Positions 52,849 to 61,091 of a stretch of DNA of 64,000 nt are shown here, piece after piece. The position numbers were made by a program, and so were the translations under genes. Each line of letters starts with the position of its first letter. Positions within the stretch are counted from its first letter, which is position 1. Under the pieces are notes generated by a model, which was not told where the DNA came from, did no database searches, and was given only the letters and a program-made list of their open reading frames with translations. Where the stretch lies: positions 2,921,653 to 2,985,652 of the forward strand of contig LM994670.1 in NCBI GenBank assembly GCA_000753455.2, given 5' to 3'. This stretch comes from Clostridium jeddahitimonense (GTDB lineage Bacteria > Bacillota > Clostridia > Clostridiales > Clostridiaceae).

Positions 52849-54330
52849 TTAAATAATTGCATATATATCCGAAAACTCAATCATACATTTTTCAAAAATT
52901 GTTTGATTACAAATATTAAACTTAAGCTGTTCATTTTTTACGACTTTTTTTGCTGGCAATGTAATAGTAAATTCTGACCCCTTACCTAATTCACTTTTTA
53001 CTCTAACACTTCCATTATGCATTTCCACCAATGATTTTACTAATGCCAAGCCTAATCCACTGCCTTCTTGTTTTCTTGATAAACTTTTATCCTCTTGTAC
53101 AAATCTATCAAAAATATTATTGATTTTATCTGGTGATATACCTATTCCATTATCTTTAACAGAGATTTCAATATCATTTTCATAAGATTTTATATTAACA
53201 AATATCTTACCATTGTCCTTTCCATACTTAACCGCATTAGATAATAAATTAAGGATAATCTTTTCTACCTTTTCTTGATCAAAAGCTATTATTTCTTCTT
53301 CAACATCTGTATCAAAAATAATTTCACTATTAATGTTACCTATATAATCGCAGGCTGTTAATACTACATTTTCTACTATAGATACAATATCATTATTTTC
53401 TAATCTCACTTTACATTCACCAATATCTATCTTAGTAATATCTATAAGATTGTCTGTTAGCCTTAATAACCTATAAGAATTATTTTCAATCATCTCTATA
53501 TAATTTTTAATCTTATCTTTACTTATAGTAATTATATCTTTATCCTTTATATATCTTCCTATTAACTGTGTTGTAGATAGAATAACATTTAAAGGTGTCT
53601 TAAATTCATGAGATATGTTATTAAAAAACTCATTTCTTATCCTTTCTTCTTCAATCTCTTTTTCTAGTTTTCTTCTGTCATCTTCCAACCTTCTATTTTC
53701 TGTTATATCATAAGCCATTCCAAAAGAACGCTTAGCATTTTCTTTTTCGTCTAATATAACATCCTTAACAACAAAAAATAATTTCAATTTATTACTTAAC
53801 CTAATATTTTCCTTTTCCATTATATTGCATTTTTGATCTATTAATCTTCTATCTTCCTCTTCTATAACAATAGCATCTTCTTCACAGAAAATATCTCTAT
53901 CATGTTTCCCTATTATTTCTTCTTTACTTAAACCAACTTTATTACAATAAGCTCTATTTACATAAATATATTTACCTTGTAAATCTTTAATCCATGCTAG
54001 TAGTGGTATATTTTCTAATATTAATTCTAAATCTGTTTTACTATAACCCTCTTCTTTTAAAACTAAAATCTTTGCACTATTACCTTTCCAAGTATCAGTG
54101 TTTATTTTATATGTAAACTTAATAGAATTATTTTTATTATCATAAAAAACTATTTCTCCATCATTATCTAAATTAATAATATCTTTCACAAAATTAATTA
54201 AGTTCTTTTTTACTAATTCATCTGATTTATAATTTAATCGCTTTAACAGACTATTATTGCAGAATTCTATTGTATTTGATTCATCTAGAACCATTATGCA
54301 TTCATCAATACAATTAAAAATAGATTCCAT
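52849..54330 (-). CDS. PAS-domain sensor histidine kinase, cytosolic, orphan
   Basis: A 493-residue kinase without membrane helices. There is a degenerate PAS domain at 1-100 (IFNCIDECIMVLDESNTIEF) and a clearer PAS at about 105-220 (NIPLLAWIKDLQGKYIYVN, with a PAC-like segment), then a coiled coil, HisKA with NISHEFKTPLNVILSTTQL and HATPase (SNAVKYG, DNGIGI, GSGLGLALVKS). The kinase core resembles that of the propeller kinase at 43994-47218. The response regulator directly downstream belongs to the Bce module, so this one has no obvious partner. GGGGGATGAAAG precedes the ATG. Confidence 0.9.
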   Translation of the reverse strand: MESIFNCIDECIMVLDESNTIEFCNNSLLKRLNYKSDELVKKNLINFVKDIINLDNDGEIVFYDNKNNSIKFTYKINTDTWKGNSAKILVLKEEGYSKTDLELILENIPLLAWIKDLQGKYIYVNRAYCNKVGLSKEEIIGKHDRDIFCEEDAIVIEEEDRRLIDQKCNIMEKENIRLSNKLKLFFVVKDVILDEKENAKRSFGMAYDITENRRLEDDRRKLEKEIEEERIRNEFFNNISHEFKTPLNVILSTTQLIGRYIKDKDIITISKDKIKNYIEMIENNSYRLLRLTDNLIDITKIDIGECKVRLENNDIVSIVENVVLTACDYIGNINSEIIFDTDVEEEIIAFDQEKVEKIILNLLSNAVKYGKDNGKIFVNIKSYENDIEISVKDNGIGISPDKINNIFDRFVQEDKSLSRKQEGSGLGLALVKSLVEMHNGSVRVKSELGKGSEFTITLPAKKVVKNEQLKFNICNQTIFEKCMIEFSDIYAII

Positions 54331-54508
54331 CTTTCATCCCCCGTATCCCATAAATAGTACTAGTTAAATAGTACTTATTAATTCTATCACAAGCAAAATT
54401 ATTATACAAATATTATATTTAGAGTATTTTTTCACCTTTTCGACATTTTATTTTTCTTTAATTTCGTTATAAATCTACAAATTTTATTTATATACAAGTC
54501 AATAAAAC

Positions 54509-54541
54509 AAAGGACCCATCTGCATTACAAATAGGTCCTTT
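54509..54541. terminator. Terminator after the YdeI-like gene
   Basis: An 11-bp stem with a wobble (54509-54519 with 54531-54541), with T-rich flanks on both strands, 20 bases past the stop codon of the gene at 54561. Confidence 0.85.
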
Positions 54542-54560
54542 TTACTAAAACATCACATAA

Positions 54561-55022
54561 TTATATCTTTTCTTTATTTGTTAACTTTTTTATAGTTTCT
54601 TTAATTCTTTTATCGAAAGTCTCTTCTTTCTTCGCGGAATTTATCCATTCAACATATTTTTTCTTTTGAGAGTACGATAAACTTTCATAAAATTCACAAG
54701 CATCTTTATTATCATTAAACATTACATTTAACTTCTCTGGAACTTCTATATTCCTATCTTCAACATCTTTTTCTATTACTACCTTAATAGTATCTCCATA
54801 AGTTTTACTTATTTTGTTACGTATATCTTTAGTAACTCCTATAATGTAACAAGGTAATCCCATCTTTACAATAGATCCCCTATATTCTACTCCATCAAAT
54901 AAGGCTTTAACCTTTACTCTTTTAACATCAAATTCCTCTTCAACATCAAATGGAATCTCAATATATGAAGCTTCTTTCCCTTCTACCTTCTTTAACTCTG
55001 CCTCAAAATTATATTTTTTCAT
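54561..55022 (-). CDS. DUF1905 / YdeI (OmpD-associated)-family protein
   Basis: A 153-residue cytosolic protein. The N-terminal DUF1905 barrel (about 1-95; IEIPFDVEEEFDVKRVKVKA, GSIVKMGLPCYIIGVTKDIR) is followed by a YdeI-type helical tail (FYESLSYSQKKKYVEWINSA, AKKEETFDKRI) that in this family may bind small molecules or nucleic acid. Its start codon overlaps the stop codon of the exported-protein gene (ATGA), so the two are translationally coupled. The role is not established. Confidence 0.82.
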   Translation of the reverse strand: MKKYNFEAELKKVEGKEASYIEIPFDVEEEFDVKRVKVKALFDGVEYRGSIVKMGLPCYIIGVTKDIRNKISKTYGDTIKVVIEKDVEDRNIEVPEKLNVMFNDNKDACEFYESLSYSQKKKYVEWINSAKKEETFDKRIKETIKKLTNKEKI

Positions 55023-55552
55023 AGTTTTAATTCTTCTCCTACGGTTTGATTAATATTCACATTAATCATCTTTTTTACATGTATTTTATCTAGATCTACC
55101 TTTGGTTGAACGCTTGGATTTAGTGGATACCTACCATCTTGATTTTTCAAAACTGTATGGAATCCATTCTTAACGCCACCACCAGTAACATATACTATTA
55201 TATCATTAAATCCATTTGTTTTTGAATTGCTTATTATTATTGGCATATTAACAATTGTAGTTTTAGATATAAAGCTATATTCTTCATTATCTTCACTAAA
55301 AATTAATAAAGTATCTCCACCAGTACTACTAAAGTCTGGTCCCCATAAATAAACTAACACTTCAGTATTAGTTCCACCATTTATATCTTCATAAAATGCT
55401 ATATATCTATTTCCGTTGTTTGTTACCTTTACACTACTAACTATTGCTTTTTCAAGATCAACATTACTCTTAATATTTTCAGCATTTGTGTATGAAGTAA
55501 TTATAAATGTTAAAATTACTACGAAAATTGTACTAATAACTATCTTTTTCAT
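55019..55552 (-). CDS. Exported protein of unknown function
   Basis: A 177-residue protein with a cleavable signal peptide (residues 1-24, ending SYTNAE). The mature part looks like repeated beta-strand units, with an EDINGGTNTEVLVYLWGPD segment and INNSKTNGFNDIIVYVTGGG-like strands that resemble one or two blades of an FG-GAP-type or spore-surface beta-propeller. I do not recognise a specific family. Its ribosome binding site GGAG lies inside the hairpin at 55556-55610. The downstream YdeI-like gene overlaps by 4 bases. Confidence 0.7.
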   Translation of the reverse strand: MKKIVISTIFVVILTFIITSYTNAENIKSNVDLEKAIVSSVKVTNNGNRYIAFYEDINGGTNTEVLVYLWGPDFSSTGGDTLLIFSEDNEEYSFISKTTIVNMPIIISNSKTNGFNDIIVYVTGGGVKNGFHTVLKNQDGRYPLNPSVQPKVDLDKIHVKKMINVNINQTVGEELKL

Positions 55553-55555
55553 AAA

Positions 55556-55610
55556 AAAACTCCTTATAACTATAATAATTATTCTTATTATTTGTTATAA
55601 AAGGAGTTTT
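55556..55610 (-). terminator. Terminator of the MarR gene that sequesters the next gene's ribosome binding site
   Basis: AAAACTCCTTATAAC (55556-55570) pairs with GTTATAAAAGGAGTTTT (55594-55610; two bulged bases). On the - strand the second arm contains the GGAG ribosome binding site and the T-run runs into the ATG at 55552. It starts 12 bases past the MarR stop codon. Confidence 0.75.
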
Positions 55611-55622
55611 AATACATAATAT

Positions 55623-56060
55623 TTACCTTTTCTTGGAGTTATATGAAATTTGGTCCATAACATACATATAAGTTTTAATATCTTGCTTAGCAATTCCTTC
55701 TGTAATAATATCAATAAAATCACTTTGCATCTTTAACAATATATCAAGTAATGGATCTGCTTTTTCGGTAAGACTTAAATGCTGACATCTTCTATCTTCC
55801 TTATCAACTTCAATCTTTATTAATTCTTTATCTAATAAAGGCTCAATAGCTTTAGATACATATGCTTTTGAAAATCCTCTAAGTTTAACCATATCTGTTG
55901 CAGTATTATGTTTTGGATTATTTTTAATAAATATTAAAATATCTGCTTCTGGTTTAGTTAAATTACATTCCTCTGCTGCCTTAGAAGAAAGTTTGTGATA
56001 TAAATCCCCCATATGCTTCATATTATATAAAATCTTAGTAATTTTAAAATCTATGTCCAT
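55623..56060 (-). CDS. MarR-family transcriptional regulator
   Basis: A 145-residue winged-helix repressor. The recognition helix region is NTATDMVKLRGFSKAYVSKAIEPL and the wing is IEVDKEDRRCQHLSLT. MarR proteins bind palindromes and release them on contact with phenolic or other ligands. It is divergent from the MATE exporter gene, with a 111-bp spacer holding overlapping promoters and an inverted repeat, so it most likely represses both. AGAGGTGAAGA precedes the ATG. Confidence 0.92.
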   Translation of the reverse strand: MDIDFKITKILYNMKHMGDLYHKLSSKAAEECNLTKPEADILIFIKNNPKHNTATDMVKLRGFSKAYVSKAIEPLLDKELIKIEVDKEDRRCQHLSLTEKADPLLDILLKMQSDFIDIITEGIAKQDIKTYMYVMDQISYNSKKR

Positions 56061-56076
56061 TCTTCACCTCTAAATA

Positions 56077-56135
56077 GTTGACTTGTAAACTGTTTCTGTA
56101 TAAACTATATTATATTGAATGTAAATCAATGTCAA
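56077..56135. promoter_or_regulatory. Divergent MarR/MATE promoters with operator-like palindrome
   Basis: For the MATE gene: TTGACT (56078-56083) and TAAACT (56101-56106), 17-base spacer. For MarR on the - strand: TTGACA (56130-56135) with TATAAT or TAATAT 15-17 bases on. The imperfect palindrome GTTGACTTGTAAAC (56077-56090) covers the MATE -35. Confidence 0.65.
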
Positions 56136-56171
56136 TCATATTTTATGAAAATTTAAAAGGAGACTGATATT

Positions 56172-57566
56172 ATGCAACACAATCAAACTGAAGAACTAGG
56201 AATTTGTAGTGTTGGAAAGCTACTTTTCAAATTAGCAGTACCAGCTATTGCTGCACAAATTATCAATTTACTTTATAACTTAGTTGACCGTATGTATATT
56301 GGTCATATTGCTGATGTAGGTAAGCTTGCTTTAACTGGTGTTGGTGTATGCTTACCATTAATAATGATTATATCTGCTTTCGCCGCACTTGTTAGTATGG
56401 GTGGTGCTCCAAGAGCTTCTATATTTCTTGGAAAAGGTGAAAAAGATAATGCTGAAAAAACTCTTGGTAACTCCTTTACTTTACTTGTAATGATATCTAT
56501 TACTCTTACTATAATATTTTTATTATTTTCTAAGGATTTACTTTTATTATTCGGTGCAAGTGAAAATACAATAGAATACGCAACAAGCTATATGAAAATT
56601 TACAGTCTAGGTACTATATTTGTTCAATTAACTCTTGGGCTTAACGCTTTTATAAGTGCACAAGGCTTTGCAAAAACTAGTATGCTTACTGTTCTAATTG
56701 GAGCTATAACTAATATAATTCTAGATCCTATTCTTATATTTGGTCTTAATATGGGAGTAGCTGGTGCAGCTCTTGCAACTATAATATCTCAATCTTTATC
56801 AATGATTTGGATTTTATTCTTCTTAACTGGAAAGAAAACTACACTAAAAATACGTAAAAAACATTTACGTTTATCAACAGAAATTATTCTTCCTTCAATA
56901 GAACTTGGACTTTCTCCATTTATTATGCAATCTACTGAAAGTTTAATTGCTGTTTGCTTTAATTCATCATTATTAAAATACGGCGGAGATATAGCTGTTG
57001 GTGCAATGACAATACTTACAAGTGTTATGCAATTTTCTATGCTTCCACTAACTGGATTAACTCAAGGTGGACAACCAATTATAAGCTATAACTTTGGTGC
57101 CAAAAATGCAGACCGTGTAAAGAAAACATTTAAGCTTTTACTTATTTCTTGCTTAACTTATTCAACTATACTTTGGGCTGCTGCAATGATTTCTCCTCAA
57201 TTATTTGTTTTAATATTTAATAACGATCCAGAACTTGTAGATTTTGCAAGTCATGCTCTTAGAATATATATGGCTGTATCTTGCATTTTTGGTATTCAAA
57301 TAGCATGTCAGCAAACATTTATTGCCTTAGGTAACGCAAAGGCATCTTTATTCTTAGCATTACTTAGAAAAGTAATTTTGCTAATACCTTTAATTTATAT
57401 TATACCAATATTTATGGCTGATAAAACAACAGCAGTATTTATGTCTGAACCTGTTGCTGATATATTGGCTGTTACAACTACATCAATATTATTCATCGTT
57501 CAATTTAAAAAATCTATGAAAGAAATTTCTACTCCATTAGATAATACTACTCCAATTAATGCCTAA
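56172..57566 (+). CDS. MATE-family efflux transporter (MarR-controlled)
   Basis: A 464-residue membrane protein of the MepA-like MATE branch, with twelve hydrophobic segments and conserved repeats (LVDRMYIGHIADVGKLALTG; LTQGGQPIISYNFGAKN). It exports drugs or toxic cations using Na+ or H+. AAAAGGAGA precedes the ATG. It is divergent from the MarR gene, a pairing common for drug-induced exporters. It is not closely similar to the MATE protein at 25638-26990. Confidence 0.92.
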   Translation: MQHNQTEELGICSVGKLLFKLAVPAIAAQIINLLYNLVDRMYIGHIADVGKLALTGVGVCLPLIMIISAFAALVSMGGAPRASIFLGKGEKDNAEKTLGNSFTLLVMISITLTIIFLLFSKDLLLLFGASENTIEYATSYMKIYSLGTIFVQLTLGLNAFISAQGFAKTSMLTVLIGAITNIILDPILIFGLNMGVAGAALATIISQSLSMIWILFFLTGKKTTLKIRKKHLRLSTEIILPSIELGLSPFIMQSTESLIAVCFNSSLLKYGGDIAVGAMTILTSVMQFSMLPLTGLTQGGQPIISYNFGAKNADRVKKTFKLLLISCLTYSTILWAAAMISPQLFVLIFNNDPELVDFASHALRIYMAVSCIFGIQIACQQTFIALGNAKASLFLALLRKVILLIPLIYIIPIFMADKTTAVFMSEPVADILAVTTTSILFIVQFKKSMKEISTPLDNTTPINA

Positions 57567-57570
57567 CTAA

Positions 57571-57606
57571 AAACTGCTAGCACCTAAAATTAAGTGCTAG
57601 CAGTTT
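57571..57606. terminator. Bidirectional terminator between MATE and udp
   Basis: A perfect 13-bp stem AAACTGCTAGCAC / GTGCTAGCAGTTT (57571-57583 with 57594-57606) with a 10-base loop; T-run on the + strand, A/T-rich on the other. Confidence 0.92.
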
Positions 57607-57614
57607 TTATTTAT

Positions 57615-58397
57615 TTATTTATTATCTCTATCAGATTTTATTATATCTCTAATAGCTTCTATAGCTACTTCTATTGCTAATTCTGTATCATAAACTTTAG
57701 TATTTTCAAGTCCAGCCTTTTCTCTTTCTTGATTAGCAACTGTTAAGAAAATTGCTCCAGTACGTACTCTTAAATAACTGCCTACTATAAATAATGCTGC
57801 TGATTCCATTTCTGAAGCAAGGCATCCACAATTAATCCATGCATTCCATTTATTAATTAGGTCATAACTTACTGGTTTACTTTCTGGAGAGTGTTGTCCA
57901 TAAAATGAATCCTTAGATTGTACAACACCCACATGATAAGACCTATTTAATTTTTTAGAAGCCTGCACTAAAGCATTTGTAACTTCTAAATTTGCTACAG
58001 CTGGAAACTCAATTGGAGCATATTCCCTAGTAGTGCCCTCCATTCTAATAGAGCCTGTTGCTATTACCACATCTCCACCTTTAACATTCAAATCCATACC
58101 ACCACAAGTTCCAACTCTTATAAATGTATCTGCACCGCATTTAACTAACTCCTCTAGCGCAATAGATGCTGATGGACCTCCGATACCTGTAGATGTGACA
58201 CTTACTTTTTCACCATCTAAGTATCCTGTATATGTAACAAATTCCCTACTATCTGCAACTAGCTCTGCATTATCAAAATAACTTGCTATCTTTTCGCATC
58301 TTTTAGGATCACCTGGCATAATTACATATTTACCAACTTCCCCTTTTGCTACATTTATGTGATGTTGTCTCTCTATCTCTTTTAAAGAATTCATCAT
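57615..58397 (-). CDS. udp: Uridine phosphorylase
   Basis: A 260-residue cytosolic nucleoside phosphorylase. The phosphate-binding opening is [14 protein letters not shown], then [25 protein letters not shown] and the C-terminal active-site region [10 protein letters not shown]. This combination fits uridine phosphorylase of the PNP/UDP family, cleaving uridine to uracil and ribose 1-phosphate. Two adjacent ATG codons follow GGGGATATG; the first is used here. Confidence 0.92.
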   Translation of the reverse strand: MMNSLKEIERQHHINVAKGEVGKYVIMPGDPKRCEKIASYFDNAELVADSREFVTYTGYLDGEKVSVTSTGIGGPSASIALEELVKCGADTFIRVGTCGGMDLNVKGGDVVIATGSIRMEGTTREYAPIEFPAVANLEVTNALVQASKKLNRSYHVGVVQSKDSFYGQHSPESKPVSYDLINKWNAWINCGCLASEMESAALFIVGSYLRVRTGAIFLTVANQEREKAGLENTKVYDTELAIEVAIEAIRDIIKSDRDNK

Positions 58398-58573
58398 ATC
58401 CCCACCTCATTTAAGTATTTTCTTATTAACCTTCATTACTTATATCATCCAAATATTAGCACCTACATTTTATATATGTCAAGTTAATCCATATAAGTAT
58501 TTTATTTATATATTCTAAACTTATATTCCTCAGGCTTTCTATACTAAGTAATATATACCTTAAAAGATAATTC

Positions 58574-59044
58574 TTACTCATTAATTTTGCAAACATCTAC
58601 CCATTCTAAGGAGTTTGAATATTTATAAAGCTCATCGCAAGTTAGTTCAATAGCGCTATTACTACTTCCACATGCAGGGAAAATAGTGTTAAATCTCTTT
58701 AGTGATTCATCTAAATATACTGGTATATTAGTATTTATAGCAAAAGGGCATACCCCACCTACACTATGACCTACAATTCTATCTACCTCTTCTAATGTTA
58801 ACATTTTTGCTTTCATATGAAATTTCTTTTTAAATTTAGAATTATCTATTCTTGCATCACCAGCTGTAACTACTAAAATACAACTATCATCCTTTTTAAA
58901 AGATAATGTTTTTGCGATTCTTTCTGCCTCAACATCTAAAGCTTTTGCAGCTAATTCTACCGTAGCACTTGATACATCAAACTCCTGTATTCTATCATCT
59001 ATACCTAAATCCTTAAAATACTCTCTAACTAATTTAATAGACAT
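58574..59044 (-). CDS. YbaK/EbsC-family Cys-tRNA(Pro) deacylase-like protein
   Basis: A 156-residue protein of the YbaK/ProX editing fold. The family signature VGHSVGGVCPFAI is present near residue 90-103, and the conserved Lys in AKTLSFK is near residue 50. These proteins remove mischarged amino acids from tRNA(Pro) or related tRNA. GGAGAGGAG precedes ATG 59044. It is divergent from the cysteine-synthase-like gene. Confidence 0.9.
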   Translation of the reverse strand: MSIKLVREYFKDLGIDDRIQEFDVSSATVELAAKALDVEAERIAKTLSFKKDDSCILVVTAGDARIDNSKFKKKFHMKAKMLTLEEVDRIVGHSVGGVCPFAINTNIPVYLDESLKRFNTIFPACGSSNSAIELTCDELYKYSNSLEWVDVCKINE

Positions 59045-59189
59045 TTAATTTTCTCCTCTCCAAATTATACATAACTTAATTATATACATAATTTTTTTCC
59101 TTATACACTTATAAAATTTATAATAAATATTTCTAAGTCTAAAACATATATTTAATATTATCAATAATCTTACTTTAGGAGTCTTAATT

Positions 59190-60197
59190 ATGAATATCTT
59201 AAATAAAATAAATAATTTAGAAAAGCTAATAGGAAACACTCCACTAGTAGAAATTTCATTTAAATATAAAGGAAGAGAACTTAAGATATGTTCTAAAATT
59301 GAACATTATAACTTAACAGGAAGTATAAAAGATAGAATTGCAATTTATATGATAAAAAAAGCTTATTTAGATAAGCGTTTAAAAGAAAAGGATATTATTG
59401 TAGAAGCTACTAGTGGTAATACCGGCATATCATTTGCAGCTATAGGAACTTACCTAGGACACGAAGTTCATATTTATATGCCAAATTGGCTTAGTACAGA
59501 AAGAATTAAACTATTAGAAAGTTATAATGCAAAACTTCATTTAGTATCAAAAGAAGATGGTGGATTTTTAAAATGTGTGTCACTAGCAGAAGATTGCTCT
59601 ACAAATTGTCCTGATGTATTCCTTCCTGGACAATTCTCTAATATAGATAACACTTATGCACATTATTATTCTACAGGTCCTGAGATATACAAAACTTTAA
59701 AAAAGCATAATCTAAAAGCTGATTTATTTATTGCTGGAGTAGGTACTGGTGGAACTATAATGGGTATTGGTAAGTACTTAAAAGAAAAAAATCATAACTT
59801 AAAGATCTATCCACTTGAACCATCTAATTCTCCTACTTTATCAACCGGTAAACATACTACTGTTAACCATCGTATACAAGGAATATCAGATGAATTTATT
59901 CCTCCTATTTTAGATTTGGCAATGCTAAATGAGGTTATTGGAGTTGATGACGGAGACTCAATAATTATGGCTCAGATGATATGTAAAAAGTTCGGATTAG
60001 GTGTTGGTATATCTTCTGGGGCAAACTTTATCGGAGCAATAAAATCACTTGAATTAAATAATTTCAAAGGTAATATAGTCACTGTATTTGCAGATGATAA
60101 TAAGAAATATTTATCTACCGATCTTATGAATGTTGAACCTGTTAAAGAAGGGTTTATATCTTCTAATGTAGATCTTATAGATTTAAAAGTTCTTTAG
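59190..60197 (+). CDS. PLP-dependent cysteine synthase / cystathionine beta-synthase-like enzyme
   Basis: A 335-residue fold-type II PLP enzyme. The Schiff-base Lys is in NLTGSIKDRIA (the S of SxKDR), the phosphate-holding and substrate motif is ATSGNTGIS, and the glycine-rich PLP loop is AGVGTGGTIMGIG. The Glu in PLEPSNSPTLS replaces the canonical VEP context. The family includes CysK, CysM and CBS-like proteins; O-acetylserine sulfhydrylase is likely, but related diaminopropionate-type enzymes cannot be excluded. AGGAG precedes the ATG. Confidence 0.85.
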   Translation: MNILNKINNLEKLIGNTPLVEISFKYKGRELKICSKIEHYNLTGSIKDRIAIYMIKKAYLDKRLKEKDIIVEATSGNTGISFAAIGTYLGHEVHIYMPNWLSTERIKLLESYNAKLHLVSKEDGGFLKCVSLAEDCSTNCPDVFLPGQFSNIDNTYAHYYSTGPEIYKTLKKHNLKADLFIAGVGTGGTIMGIGKYLKEKNHNLKIYPLEPSNSPTLSTGKHTTVNHRIQGISDEFIPPILDLAMLNEVIGVDDGDSIIMAQMICKKFGLGVGISSGANFIGAIKSLELNNFKGNIVTVFADDNKKYLSTDLMNVEPVKEGFISSNVDLIDLKVL

Positions 60198-60289
60198 TTA
60201 TTTGATTGTATTTTTTATTGTAGTTTTCTACTTTCAAATCTGTCCACTTTAGCATATACTATTATAAAATTCTTTTATGGAGGCATCTT

Positions 60290-60802
60290 TTGAAAAAAAA
60301 TAAAAATAATACAAGTTCTAATACAAGCACTTCTTCATCTGATGCTCGTGACTCCTACTTAAAAGGCTGGGAACTAGCTTTAGCTGATTTAGAAAAAGTT
60401 GGTGCATTATTTGCCTCTGTTGGATACTTAACCTTTTTCTTTGCTGCAAATTTAGATACACTTACTATATTAGATATAAATAATACCGGTCGTACATCAG
60501 AAGAAACATTTGTGAATGGACAAGAGTTAATCTCTATTGGCTATACATTATTGTGGATAGTATCAATTAGTAGGTATTCTGAAGCTATATTTAAAATCAA
60601 TAATACAGAAGAAACTGTTGATTTACCAGCTTTTCAGCAACTTAAAGATTCTTATCTAATAAGTCTATTTGCTAACTTATACAGACTTGATGCATTTATT
60701 CAGTTATATAAAGATAGCCTTGAAGAAACTTCTAATTCTACCACTACTAATGCTACCGAAGAAAGCACCCAAGAAGCAAAAACAAATAACTATATTTTCT
60801 AA
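60290..60802 (+). CDS. Small putative membrane protein with Ser/Asn/Thr-rich ends, unknown function
   Basis: A 170-residue protein started by TTG 60290 behind GGAGG (60279-60283). Residues 1-20 and 147-170 are polar and Asn/Thr/Ser-rich; in between lie hydrophobic or amphipathic helices (about 35-55, 83-100 and 120-140). I do not recognise a family. Layout resembles the protein at 47342-47809. It is a lone gene between the cysteine-synthase-like gene and the diguanylate cyclase. Confidence 0.6.
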   Translation: MKKNKNNTSSNTSTSSSDARDSYLKGWELALADLEKVGALFASVGYLTFFFAANLDTLTILDINNTGRTSEETFVNGQELISIGYTLLWIVSISRYSEAIFKINNTEETVDLPAFQQLKDSYLISLFANLYRLDAFIQLYKDSLEETSNSTTTNATEESTQEAKTNNYIF

Positions 60803-60833
60803 TAAATATTTAAGCCTTATATAAATTAAATAA

Positions 60834-60861
60834 GCCGTATTACTAAATTTAGTAATACGGC
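60834..60861. terminator. 28-bp perfect palindrome between convergent genes
   Basis: GCCGTATTACTAAA and TTTAGTAATACGGC (60834-60847 with 60848-60861) form a continuous palindrome. Only weak T-rich sequence follows, mainly on the - strand (TTATTTAATTT), so it may be a terminator for both neighbours. The 230 bases from 60862 to 61091 hold nothing I can support. Confidence 0.6.
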
Positions 60862-61091
60862 CCTCATATAACTTTTAGTTATAAGTTTTATATCAAGGAT
60901 TTTGAGACTTTAAATGATAGACTCATAACATCTGTATTGACTATAACTAATTCTATGTTTATTGAGAAATCTCTTACTGAACATGAACATAAATCCATCC
61001 AAATAAGCCTATTCTTTTTTCCTATAATTTTATAATATGAAATTTTGTTCTTTTTGTTACAATCAAATACTATCTTTAAAGTCTTTCTAAG

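Noticed and set aside
59045..59239. 64-codon frame on the - strand next to the YbaK-type gene
   Set aside because: Very AT-rich and low complexity; it covers the divergent promoter region and the start of the cysteine-synthase-like gene.
60862..61091. 36-codon peptide gene on the - strand
   Set aside because: No convincing ribosome site and no recognisable motif.
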